Positions 15,513-23,708 of a DNA stretch of 64,000 bases are shown here, in pieces. Position 1 is the stretch's first letter, and every line of letters starts with the position of its first letter. Made by a program: the position numbers and the translations under genes. Source of the DNA: HKCCE3408 sp038530555 (GTDB taxonomy: Bacteria > Pseudomonadota > Alphaproteobacteria > Rhodobacterales > Rhodobacteraceae). The notes below the pieces were generated by a model. The model ran no database searches and was not told the DNA's origin. It was given only the letters and a program-made list of their open reading frames with translations. The stretch covers positions 186,001 through 250,000 of the forward strand of contig JBCBCN010000006.1 of the NCBI GenBank assembly GCA_038530555.1. The letters run 5' to 3'.

Positions 15513-16291
15513 GCGGGGCCATAAGCGGGGGCATGGCTGAGAGCGCGGGCCTTGAGATCTGGCTGATCGGTATCGGCACCGGTTCACCCGTGCATCTGAC
15601 CGAAGAGGGCCGCGCGGCCTTGTTGGACGCGGCCCTGGTCCTTGTCCCGCGGAAAGGCGCGGGCAAGGACGATCTGGCTGAGCTGCGTCATGCCATCTTG
15701 CAGAGCGTCGGGCGAACGGGGCCGGTGGTCGAGTTCGAGATGCCTGTGCGCGATGAGGCGCTGCCCTACCGCGAACGGGTAGAGCTTTGGCACGATGAGA
15801 TCGCCCGGCGCTGGCGGGCGGCGATGGATGCGGCCGAGGTCGCGGGGCCGGTGGCCCTGCTCGTCTGGGGTGATCCGGGCCTCTATGATAGCACATTGAG
15901 GATCGCCCGCCGTCTGCAGCCCGCGCCAAGGCTGCGCGTCGTGCCAGGCATCACCTCGTTGCAGGCGCTAACGGCGGCCCATGCGATCCCGTTCAATGGT
16001 CTGGCGGGCGCCGTCACGGTGACAACAGGGCGGCGCCTTCGCGATCACGGTTGGCCTGAGGGGGCGGAGCGCGTGTTCGTAATGCTCGACGGGGACTGCG
16101 CGTTCCAAGGCCTGAGCGATCCCGATTTGTCGATCTGGTGGGGCGCCTATCTGGGTATGCCCGAGCAAATTCTCCAGGCTGGACCTCTGGCCGAGGCGGG
16201 GCCGCGCATCGTCGAGACCCGCGCCCGGGCCCGCGCCGATCATGGCTGGATCATGGACACTTACCTGCTGGTGCGCGGCGACCTTTGGTAG
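15509..16291 (+). CDS. cobF: Precorrin-6A synthase (deacetylating) CobF
   Basis: Methylates C1 of precorrin-5 and releases acetate, a step found only in the aerobic pathway. The 260-residue protein shows EIWLIGIGTGSPVHLTEEG at residues 15-33, VLVPRKGAGKDDLAELR, VWGDPGLYDSTLRIA and VVPGITSLQALTAAHAIP. ATG codons at 15509 and 15533 are both possible; the first overlaps the cobA stop by 4 bp and is preferred. It ends the cobalamin block; about 100 bp follow before an unrelated gene. Confidence 0.94.
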   Translation: MSGAISGGMAESAGLEIWLIGIGTGSPVHLTEEGRAALLDAALVLVPRKGAGKDDLAELRHAILQSVGRTGPVVEFEMPVRDEALPYRERVELWHDEIARRWRAAMDAAEVAGPVALLVWGDPGLYDSTLRIARRLQPAPRLRVVPGITSLQALTAAHAIPFNGLAGAVTVTTGRRLRDHGWPEGAERVFVMLDGDCAFQGLSDPDLSIWWGAYLGMPEQILQAGPLAEAGPRIVETRARARADHGWIMDTYLLVRGDLW

Positions 16292-16392
16292 GCCTGCCCT
16301 GGCCAAGGTCTGTGCTTTCGGCGATATCTCAGTCCGCGCGAGATGTGAGCGAGGCCGAGATGACCCCAGCAAACCGAGCGAGCGGATAGAGG

Positions 16393-17070
16393 ATGGACTG
16401 GAGCGGTTTCGCCCTAGCCTTGGTGGCGTTCTTTGCAACGCATACCGTTCCCGTGCGCACGCCGATCAAACCCTATCTGGTGCGCAAGCTGGGGCAAAAG
16501 GGCTATTCGGCGCTCTATGGACTTGTGTCGCTGGCCGTCCTTGCTTGGGTGATCGTGGCCGCAGGGCGGGCGCCTTTCGTGCCGCTCTGGGGTTGGGCGC
16601 CCTGGCAGCCATGGCTGGCGCTGGGGCTGATGCTGCTGGCCAGTTTGCTCTTTTCGCTGTCGGTGGCGCGGCCCAACCCGTTTTCCTTTGGCGGCGTACG
16701 CAATGATCAGTTCGACCCGGCCGAGCCCGGTCCGATCCGCTTAACACGCCATCCGATCCTTGCCGTGCTGGCGCTCTGGTCTGGCGCGCATGTGCTGGCC
16801 AATGGCGATCTGGCCCGTGTGATCGTGTTCGGGCTGTTTTTCGTCTTCGCGGTTTTTGGCGGGCGTCTCATTGATCGGCGCAAGCGCCGAGAGATGGGGC
16901 CGGACTGGCAGGCGCTTTGGGGCGAGGTGGCGCGTCAGCCACTTTTGGCGTCGGGCTGGCGCGATGCGAAATTCACCCGGCGTTTGGGGATTGGCGTGGG
17001 GTTTTGGCTGCTCATGTTGGTGCTGCATCCTCTGGTTATCGGGGTGAGCCCGCTGCCCCCGCTGCCCTAG
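16393..17070 (+). CDS. NnrU family integral membrane protein
   Basis: A 225-residue polytopic protein with about six predicted membrane helices and the NnrU family features: TPIKPYLVRKLGQKGY after the first helix, then RLTRHPILAVLALWSGAHVLANGDL in the middle. NnrU was linked to nitric oxide/nitrite metabolism in denitrifiers, but most members have no assigned reaction. No denitrification genes are nearby. It stands alone between cobF and the SOUL protein, with a weak AGAGG just upstream of the ATG. Confidence 0.8.
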   Translation: MDWSGFALALVAFFATHTVPVRTPIKPYLVRKLGQKGYSALYGLVSLAVLAWVIVAAGRAPFVPLWGWAPWQPWLALGLMLLASLLFSLSVARPNPFSFGGVRNDQFDPAEPGPIRLTRHPILAVLALWSGAHVLANGDLARVIVFGLFFVFAVFGGRLIDRRKRREMGPDWQALWGEVARQPLLASGWRDAKFTRRLGIGVGFWLLMLVLHPLVIGVSPLPPLP

Positions 17071-17177
17071 GGCTAGGGGGCAATCCGCTGCCCCTACGGT
17101 TCAGACATGTGCGTTGATGGCTCTTGGATGCGAGCTAGTCTTTAAGCGCGACCAGACGCTGAGAAGGAGCAGGCCTT

Positions 17178-17765
17178 ATGAACGCCGTCGCCATAGGATT
17201 GGGCGCGACCCTCGCTGTTGCAGGTATCGCAGGATTTGTGGCCAGCCGCGCGGCGGCGGATGTTGAAGAACCCGCTTTTGAGCTTGAGCAACGAGACGGT
17301 GCCTTTGAGATCCGCGCCTATCCCGATCTTGTCGTGGCCTCGGTGGCTCGTGATGGCAGCCGGCGCCAAGCGGTGCAGCAAGGCTTTGGTCCGCTGGCCC
17401 GATATATTTTTGCCCGAGACAGAGAGGGCGACAAAATCGCGATGACAGCTCCGGTACTTCAGAGCACGGATGAGGCTGGCTGGACCGTCTCGTTCATCAT
17501 GCCTGCTGGGATGGCGCTAGAAGACCTGCCCGACGCCGGAGCGGATGTGCGCCTCGAAGACCTGCCCGCGCGGCGCATGGCGGTTTACCGTTTCTCAGGG
17601 CGTTGGAGCGACGGGCGCTTTGCCGAGGCGGTCGAGGCGCTAGAGGGCTGGCTTGCGGTGCAAGGTCTCGAGGCCGCTGGAGCGCCGGAATACGCCTATT
17701 ACAACGATCCGTTCACCCCCGCCTTCATGCGGCGCAACGAGGTGATGATTGAGCTCGCGCCCTAA
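17178..17765 (+). CDS. SOUL family heme-binding protein
   Basis: A 195-residue SOUL/HBP-type protein. The N-terminal 25 residues form a hydrophobic signal or anchor segment, so it probably acts in the periplasm. The family fold is shown by FEIRAYPDLVVASV, then FGPLARYIFARD, IAMTAPVLQS, and, at the end, EYAYYNDPFTPAFMRRNEVMIEL. Members bind heme or tetrapyrroles. AGAAGGAG stands before the ATG. Co-location with a corrin cluster may be incidental. Confidence 0.88.
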   Translation: MNAVAIGLGATLAVAGIAGFVASRAAADVEEPAFELEQRDGAFEIRAYPDLVVASVARDGSRRQAVQQGFGPLARYIFARDREGDKIAMTAPVLQSTDEAGWTVSFIMPAGMALEDLPDAGADVRLEDLPARRMAVYRFSGRWSDGRFAEAVEALEGWLAVQGLEAAGAPEYAYYNDPFTPAFMRRNEVMIELAP

Positions 17766-17777
17766 AGTGCGGTCGCC

Positions 17778-18488
17778 TCATCGCGGTTTGTCCGCCAGGC
17801 CCATATAGAGGATGGCGGTTAGGGGCAGCGGCCCGAAGACCAGATCAAAGCGCCGATTGAGCCCGCGTGGGCCGAGCCCGGTTATTGGGCCAGGCTGGAG
17901 CCCCGCGCGCGTCATCGCCGCCCTGAGCTCAGCCGGTTTGATGAACATCGCCGGGTCATGAGTACCCTTAGGCAAGAGACCCAGCAGATCCTCGGCCATG
18001 GTGATCGTGGCCAATCGCGCGAGCGGGTTGCGGTTGATCGTATCAAACAGAAACCGCCCCCCGGGGCGCAGGACACGCGCAGTCTCGGCCAAGACCTGGT
18101 CCAGATCGGCGACATGCTCCAGGACATCCACGCAAACGACATAGTCGAACTGTGCGTCAGGGTAGGGGAGCGCTTCGCCCACGCCGACATCGTAGCGGAT
18201 TTCCAGGCCTTCGAGCGCGGCATGGGCGCGCGCTGCATCGATGGCCTCAGACGCCGGGTCGATGCCCGTAACCTGAGCTCCGCGCCCGGCCATTGCTTCG
18301 GCCATGAAGCCGCCAGCGCAGCCCAGATCGAGCACCCGCGCACCCGCCCAGTCGGCGTGCTTGTCAAACCATCTCAACCGCCCGGGCACGAGGTTCTTCA
18401 GGGTCCGCACCCAGCGAACTTCATCCGACCACCAATCCTCGGCGACCTGGTTGTAGATCGTCAGATCGTTTCGCGCGGGATCAGCCAT
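17778..18488 (-). CDS. UbiG-like class I SAM-dependent methyltransferase
   Basis: A 236-residue methyltransferase. SAM motif I VLDLGCAGG is at residues 52-60, followed by VTGIDPASEAIDAARAHA, motif II-like DYVVCVDVLEHV, and RPGGRFLFDTINRNP. This closely follows UbiG, the O-methyltransferase of ubiquinone synthesis, including an early YNQVAEDWW, but residue details differ (AGG instead of GGG), so it may be a paralogue with another substrate. I chose the ATG at 18488, which overlaps the upstream membrane-methyltransferase gene by 8 bp. The pair forms one transcription unit. Confidence 0.8.
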   Translation of the reverse strand: MADPARNDLTIYNQVAEDWWSDEVRWVRTLKNLVPGRLRWFDKHADWAGARVLDLGCAGGFMAEAMAGRGAQVTGIDPASEAIDAARAHAALEGLEIRYDVGVGEALPYPDAQFDYVVCVDVLEHVADLDQVLAETARVLRPGGRFLFDTINRNPLARLATITMAEDLLGLLPKGTHDPAMFIKPAELRAAMTRAGLQPGPITGLGPRGLNRRFDLVFGPLPLTAILYMGLADKPR

Positions 18489-19377
18489 CGGCGCTGTGTC
18501 CTGTCGTTTGCGCGGCCTTCGGCTCTGCGACCCGGCCCAGGCGCGGCAGAGCATAGGGTACGCGGGCCTGATACGCGCGGAACCGGTCGCCGTAAATCTT
18601 GGCGAAGCGGCGTTCCTTGAGGATCGGGGCGATGAGGCAATAAGCGGTCCAGGTGACGGCGAGTGCCAATTGGTCGGGCGTCCAAACCGGCACGGTCCAC
18701 AGCGTGAGCGCGAAGGCCAAATAGATCGGCTGTCGGATCAGGCGGAAAATCCCGCCCGTGGGCATGTCGGGGAAGACCGGTTTGACCTTGGCTAGGAGCG
18801 AGAGCCAGCCCAAGGCACCCGATTGCAACTCCACCCCCGCCTCATAAATCGACAGAGCGAGGAGGAGCCAGGACGTGGCATAGGCCGCACAGATGATCCA
18901 AAACAGCCAGCCCTCGGCCTCAAACCAGATTATGCCGGAAGGCGTCCAGAACACAAAGAGCGCGAGAAGCTGAAGGGAGGCGATGATCGCATAGGTGGTG
19001 GTGGCCAAGGTTGCGCCATGGGGCTTTGGGCCGAGTTTCGACAGGATCGCGCGACCCCGCGCGGAGAGAAGCGCGGAATGCAGCAGCGGGAATTGCAAGA
19101 GGAGCGCCAGATTGGCGAACGTCGCCAGCGGCCAGTCCACCCGGCCCAGGCCCTGGCTTAAGCCAAAGAACATCGCGTAGATCATGGCGCTGATCGCGGC
19201 GGCAAAGACCAGATGACAGACTGCACCATAGACCAGCGCCAGGGCGATCCGCCCCGCGCCCGGCGGAGGTGCTATGGCGCGCTGGAGAAGCGCCCAAAGT
19301 CGGTCGAAGGGTGCGCGGGTGAACATTGGCAGTTGATCTAGGGGCGCGGGCGGCACTGTCCAATGAGTGCGGTCCAT
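18481..19377 (-). CDS. Integral membrane methyltransferase, NnrU/MddA-like
   Basis: A 298-residue polytopic protein with six or more helices. The C-terminal region PTGGIFRLIRQPIYLAFALTLW, then LKERRFAKIYGDRFRAYQARVPY, has the layout of isoprenylcysteine/phospholipid-type membrane methyltransferases, and the middle segment with LLQFPLLHSALLSARGR recalls the methanethiol S-methyltransferase MddA. It is upstream of, and overlaps, the UbiG-like gene, so the two methyltransferases are co-expressed. The start is uncertain: no clear ribosome site precedes the ATG at 19377 or the GTG at 19389. The substrate is unknown. Confidence 0.68.
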   Translation of the reverse strand: MDRTHWTVPPAPLDQLPMFTRAPFDRLWALLQRAIAPPPGAGRIALALVYGAVCHLVFAAAISAMIYAMFFGLSQGLGRVDWPLATFANLALLLQFPLLHSALLSARGRAILSKLGPKPHGATLATTTYAIIASLQLLALFVFWTPSGIIWFEAEGWLFWIICAAYATSWLLLALSIYEAGVELQSGALGWLSLLAKVKPVFPDMPTGGIFRLIRQPIYLAFALTLWTVPVWTPDQLALAVTWTAYCLIAPILKERRFAKIYGDRFRAYQARVPYALPRLGRVAEPKAAQTTGHSADG

Positions 19378-19415
19378 GCGGAGGGTCACCGACAGAGGAA
19401 CAAGTCGGCGACCTA

Positions 19416-20138
19416 TTAAAGCATCTTATCCAGCCCGCTTTTGAGCGCCGCACCCATCCCCGCGGCTTCCATATGCAGCCTCAGCCGTTGATTGTAGCCG
19501 CCGGGTGTGTTGAGCGCTTCGATCAGCGCATCGCATTCGCTCGTCTTGAGGTTGGAGGCCACAAGCTCCCGCAGAAAGGCCTCGCCCTGAGCCGGGTTCG
19601 CGACCCGCTCGGAAAGCCAATCGCCCGTATCGCTCACCATGCGTGCCACCGGGGACAGCACCGCCTGCGCGCAGAGATAGCTGTCGATTTCATCCTGCCC
19701 CTGCAGTGGAAAGACGCTGTTGCTCGCCCCGAAAAGCTCGGTGACGATCTCGGCATTGCCGTACATCATCACCGGTGTGCCGCCCTGGGCGATGCCCGGA
19801 AACGGCATCATGATCGCCGTCGCGTGCGCCGGGCGCACCATCGCGTCGACCTGCTCGAGCGAGGCGCCCGCCATGAAGGTGATCGCGCGCTGGCCCTCTC
19901 GGAATGTGAGCGCGCCCAGGATCTCGGGCGCATCCTCGGCCATCACGGCCAGAAACAGCACATCGCTGGCATCGACCACGCCCTGATTGTCTGCAACGCG
20001 GACGTTTTGGTAGGTCTGGGCGAGATATTCGGAATGGCGGCGGCCACGTTCTGAGACGATAATCTCATGCCCGTCACCGGCGATCCCTTCCACTGCGGCG
20101 CGGGCGATGGTTCCGCACCCGATCACTCCAATGCGCAT
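19416..20138 (-). CDS. Pyrroline-5-carboxylate reductase-like NAD(P)-binding protein
   Basis: A 240-residue protein with an N-terminal Rossmann fold (MRIGVIGCGTIARAAVEGI) and the ProC-like arrangement VVDASDVLFLAVMAED, TFMAGASLEQVDAM, and ATAIMMPFPGIAQGGTPV. The C-terminal dimerisation domain is present, but the usual ProC serine/threonine-rich GSGPA motif is not seen. It therefore belongs to the P5CR-like family but may not make proline. GGGAG about 8 bp before the ATG at 20138 supports the start. Confidence 0.75.
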   Translation of the reverse strand: MRIGVIGCGTIARAAVEGIAGDGHEIIVSERGRRHSEYLAQTYQNVRVADNQGVVDASDVLFLAVMAEDAPEILGALTFREGQRAITFMAGASLEQVDAMVRPAHATAIMMPFPGIAQGGTPVMMYGNAEIVTELFGASNSVFPLQGQDEIDSYLCAQAVLSPVARMVSDTGDWLSERVANPAQGEAFLRELVASNLKTSECDALIEALNTPGGYNQRLRLHMEAAGMGAALKSGLDKML

Positions 20139-20485
20139 GGCTACCGCTCCCAAAAACACTCGCTACCCGAGCGTGGCACAGAATTTTCGGCCGAGCAATT
20201 TGCGCCATCGCTCCGAGCCGAGATGTCCGTATTCGAAGGAGTAAACTATTTGTCAGGAACATGTAATAGTTGTTTTCTATCATCGCTCGGGCGTTTTTCG
20301 CGTTGACCATTGGCTGCGAAGACCCAATTTGGCCAAGTAACAAAGACCTTAAGCAAAGATCGCCACCACGGCATGCCGGCACTGCGCACATCTAAGACTG
20401 CTTTCGCACCGTTGGCATTGATGGCGCGCGGCAAGGTAGGGCCCGCGCGGGAAGACGCGCGTCCATTGCGACGTGGAGCAGCGGC
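20139..20485. other. Intergenic region upstream of mnhA
   Basis: About 350 bp between the divergent proC-like gene and mnhA. It is more AT-rich than the flanks, especially 20190-20300, as expected of a divergent promoter region. Short readings here have no start site or codon pattern that I find convincing. I see no clear operator or RNA element. Confidence 0.5.
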
Positions 20486-22792
20486 ATGAGCGCCGATGTG
20501 GTCGGGGATAAGCCGCTGAGCGGCGGAGCATCGGGCGTTCTTTGTGCTTTGATATCGGCCGCGCTATTTGCCTTTTTCGCGAGCTTCCTGCCCCAGATCA
20601 CGGCCGGTGAGACGGTTCGGCTTGCCTGGGACTGGGTGCCCTCGCTTGGCATCGCGCTCAGCTTTCTGATCGACGGGCTCAGCCTGACCTTCGCGCTTCT
20701 TATCTCTGGGATCGGCGCGCTCGTCTTTCTCTACGCCAACACATATCTGGCCGGATACCTGCATTTCGACCGCTTTATGATGTTCCTAATGAGTTTCATG
20801 CTGGCGATGTTGGGCCTGGTCCTGGCTGACAATCTGATCGCGCTGTTCGTTTTTTGGGAACTGACGACGATCACCTCCTACCTCTTGATTGGCTTTGGCC
20901 ATGAGACCAAAAATGGCCGCCGCTCGGCGCTCCAGGCATTGTTCGTGACCGGCGCGGGTGCGTTGGCACTGCTGGCGGGGTTAATCCTGATCGGCACGGT
21001 CGCGGGAAGTTTCGAGATCTCCGAGATCCTGGCCCAAGGGGACGTGCTGCGCGACAGCCCGCTTTATATTCCGATCCTGATCCTGGTTCTGGCCGGGGCC
21101 TTCACCAAATCGGCGCAATTTCCGTTCCACTTTTGGCTTCCGAACGCGATGGCCGCGCCGACGCCGGTCTCGGCGTTTTTGCATTCGGCCACCATGGTCA
21201 AGGCAGGTGTCTATCTGATGGCGCGGCTCTATCCCGGCCTGTCGGGAACAGAGGCCTGGATTTGGACCCTAACGATCGCGGGCGGTTTCACCACCGTTTT
21301 CGCCAGCATCTTGGCGCTCAAACAGACCGACCTGAAACAGACACTGGCCTATACCACGCTGATGGCCTTGGGCACGCTGACCCTGATCCTGGGCCAGGCC
21401 GGCGGCTATGCGATGACGGCGTTCGTGACCTTTCTTATTACGCACTCGCTTTATAAAGCGTCGCTCTTTTTGATGATCGGCTGTGTCGATTACGGCACCG
21501 GCACGCGGGAGGCGAATATTCTGGGCGGCCTTGCGAAAGCGATGCCGATCACGGCACTCGCCGCGGGTCTCGCCGCTTTGTCCATGGCGGGGCTGCCGCC
21601 GTTTGTGGGCTTCATCGCCAAAGAGCTGGCCTATGCAGGATCGCTCGAAGTGCCCTCCAACGTCTATCTTGTCGCGGGCGCCGCCCTGGCCGCGAATGCG
21701 TTGATGTTTGCGGTTGCAGGCATCGTGGCTTTCAAGCCGTTCTGGCGGCCTGCACAGATGGAGACGCCACGAAGCCCCAAGGAAGCCAGGTGGCCCATGC
21801 TCGCCGGACCTGTGATCCTGGCGGTGCTGGGCCTGATCTTCGGCCTCGCGCCGGGTCTGATCCAGGAGAGCCTGATCAATCCAACCGTGAATGGCCTTAT
21901 GGGTTCGGCATCCGATCCGCGAGAGCTCAAGCTTTGGGCCGGGTTCAACGTGCCGCTTTACCTGTCGCTGGCCACCTTCGGCCTCGGCTTCGTGCTCTAT
22001 GTCGTGCATCCGCGCCTGCGCGGCGCCCTTACGGCCAGCGATGCGATCCTGCCCAATTTCGACCGGGGCTGGGACCGCTTTCTCGAGGGTCTCAAAGGCC
22101 TCGCCGCCTGGCAAACCCGCGTGATCCAGCCCGGCGTGCTGCGCCATTACATCTTTGCGACCTTCGTGGTCGTGCTGGCCGCGATTGGCGGCAGCCTGAT
22201 CCTGAAGGAAGTTTTTCCGGGCCTGCCCGATTTCTCGACCTTCGCCTGGCAGAACTTTGCCCTCATCGCCCTGATGGTGGCGGGCTCGATCCTGACAGCG
22301 GCCACCCGGTCCTCGATAACCGCGATGGTGGCGCTTGGCGTTGTGGGGATCGGCGTGGCGATCCTGTTCATCGTCTTCTCGGCGCCCGATGTGGCGATCA
22401 CTCAGTTGATGGTTGAGACCCTTGTTGTGGTCCTGGTCGCGGTGGCATTGCTGCGATTGCCGTCGCTCAGGCTTCAGGGCGTGCCCAATTGGCGCCCGCT
22501 CGACGCGCTTTTGGCAGTCGGTGTGGGAACATCCGTGACGGTCGTGCTGTTGGCCGTGCTCGACACGCCGCTCGACCTGTCACTCACGAGTTTCTACGAG
22601 ACGGCCAGTTGGACCGAGGCCTTCGGGCGCAACATCGTCAATGTGATCCTCGTCGATTTTCGCGCGCTCGACACGTTCGGTGAGATCGCTGTCGTCGTGA
22701 TCGCGGCCCTGTCCGCCTACGCCCTATTGCGCACCACCAATGACCCCGACCCCGATCACCCGGGCGAGACGCCAGAGGGGGATGCGCGATGA
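20486..22792 (+). CDS. mnhA: Na+/H+ antiporter subunit A (MnhA/MrpA)
   Basis: The largest subunit of the Mnh/Mrp multisubunit cation/proton antiporter, in the inner membrane. The 768-residue protein has the complex I NuoL-like core: LFVFWELTTITSYLLIGF, then GAFTKSAQFPFHFWLPNAMAAPTPVSAFLHSATMVKAG (lysine and histidine of the proton path) and LKQTDLKQTLAYTTLMALG. The C-terminal 200 residues form the MrpA-specific extension with the FSAPDVAITQLMVETL segment. It opens a seven-gene operon with 4-bp or shorter overlaps throughout. The complex exports Na+ and helps pH homeostasis, fitting a marine lifestyle. Confidence 0.96.
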   Translation: MSADVVGDKPLSGGASGVLCALISAALFAFFASFLPQITAGETVRLAWDWVPSLGIALSFLIDGLSLTFALLISGIGALVFLYANTYLAGYLHFDRFMMFLMSFMLAMLGLVLADNLIALFVFWELTTITSYLLIGFGHETKNGRRSALQALFVTGAGALALLAGLILIGTVAGSFEISEILAQGDVLRDSPLYIPILILVLAGAFTKSAQFPFHFWLPNAMAAPTPVSAFLHSATMVKAGVYLMARLYPGLSGTEAWIWTLTIAGGFTTVFASILALKQTDLKQTLAYTTLMALGTLTLILGQAGGYAMTAFVTFLITHSLYKASLFLMIGCVDYGTGTREANILGGLAKAMPITALAAGLAALSMAGLPPFVGFIAKELAYAGSLEVPSNVYLVAGAALAANALMFAVAGIVAFKPFWRPAQMETPRSPKEARWPMLAGPVILAVLGLIFGLAPGLIQESLINPTVNGLMGSASDPRELKLWAGFNVPLYLSLATFGLGFVLYVVHPRLRGALTASDAILPNFDRGWDRFLEGLKGLAAWQTRVIQPGVLRHYIFATFVVVLAAIGGSLILKEVFPGLPDFSTFAWQNFALIALMVAGSILTAATRSSITAMVALGVVGIGVAILFIVFSAPDVAITQLMVETLVVVLVAVALLRLPSLRLQGVPNWRPLDALLAVGVGTSVTVVLLAVLDTPLDLSLTSFYETASWTEAFGRNIVNVILVDFRALDTFGEIAVVVIAALSAYALLRTTNDPDPDHPGETPEGDAR

Positions 22793-23211
22793 ACTCGATC
22801 ATCCTGCGCGCGGGCACCCGGTACCTTGCGGGCGTGCTGCTGCTGTTTTCGATCTATATGCTGATCCGTGGCCACAACGAGCCTGGTGGCGGCTTTATTG
22901 GCGGGCTGATCGGCTCAACGGGCTTCGTCCTTTACGCAATTGCCTGTAGCGTGGGCGAGGCGCGCGCCGCCCTGCGCAATGTGCCGCCGCAGAACATCGC
23001 GATGGCCGGGCTTGGCATCGCGCTTTTGGCAGGTCTCGGCGCGGCACTTGCGGGTGACGCGCTATTTACCGGGCAGTGGTATTTCATAAATGAGACCGAG
23101 GATGACAAAGGCATTCCGCTGTCGACGGTTTTGATCTTCGACATCGGTGTTTACCTGGTGGTCTTCGGCTCAATCCTGTCGCTGGTCTTCGCCATGGAGG
23201 AGGAGATCTAG
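22789..23211 (+). CDS. mnhB: Na+/H+ antiporter subunit B (MnhB/MrpB)
   Basis: A 140-residue membrane subunit with four helices. The family landmarks are YMLIRGHNEPGGGFIGGLI near residues 20-38 and STVLIFDIGVYLVVFGSILSLVF near the C-terminus. It overlaps mnhA by 4 bp and mnhC by one base. Confidence 0.95.
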   Translation: MNSIILRAGTRYLAGVLLLFSIYMLIRGHNEPGGGFIGGLIGSTGFVLYAIACSVGEARAALRNVPPQNIAMAGLGIALLAGLGAALAGDALFTGQWYFINETEDDKGIPLSTVLIFDIGVYLVVFGSILSLVFAMEEEI

Positions 23212-23708
23212 TGGAAGCGCTTCTCGCCATAGCGATCGGCGTGATGGTCGCGGCGGCCGTCTATCTGATGCTGGCTCGCCATGTCCTGCGGTTCATTTTC
23301 GGCCTGGTGCTGATCTCGAACGCGGCCAACCTGACGATCTTCACCTCAGGGCGCCTGACCGAAGGCGCGCCGCCGCTCATTCCGGTCGGCGCCGATGCCC
23401 CGGTCGGGCAGGTGGCCAATGCCTTGCCGCAGGCCCTGGTCTTGACGGCTATCGTGATCGGCTTTGGCCTCTTCGCCTTTGCGCTTATCTTGATGTTCCG
23501 CGCCTATACGACGCTCGGCACGCTCGACAGTGATGCGATGCGCGTGGCTGAGCCGCGCGATGCCGTGGCCCCTGAGCCGCACGCCGCGTCCAACGCGCAA
23601 CACGCCGAAACGCCGGAAATCCCCGCCGCCCAACCTTCAAGCCAGCCCGCCGCCGCGCAGGCCGACGCGCCCAAGCGCGTGCCCGCAACCGCCGAGAGCA
23701 GTTCATGA
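23211..23708 (+). CDS. mnhC: Na+/H+ antiporter subunit C (MnhC/MrpC) with long tail
   Basis: A NuoK-like membrane subunit with three helices: AIGVMVAAAVYLMLARHVLRFIFG, then LISNAANLTIFTSG and LPQALVLTAIVIGFGLFAFALIL. The start is GTG, sharing a base with the mnhB TAG. At 165 residues it is longer than the usual 110-120: about 50 residues rich in Ala, Pro and Glu follow the last helix and probably form a disordered cytoplasmic tail. Confidence 0.93.
   Translation: MEALLAIAIGVMVAAAVYLMLARHVLRFIFGLVLISNAANLTIFTSGRLTEGAPPLIPVGADAPVGQVANALPQALVLTAIVIGFGLFAFALILMFRAYTTLGTLDSDAMRVAEPRDAVAPEPHAASNAQHAETPEIPAAQPSSQPAAAQADAPKRVPATAESSS

Noticed and set aside
20246..20434. 62-codon minus-strand frame upstream of mnhA
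   Set aside because: No ribosome site, no similarity to a known family and composition like the surrounding non-coding DNA.
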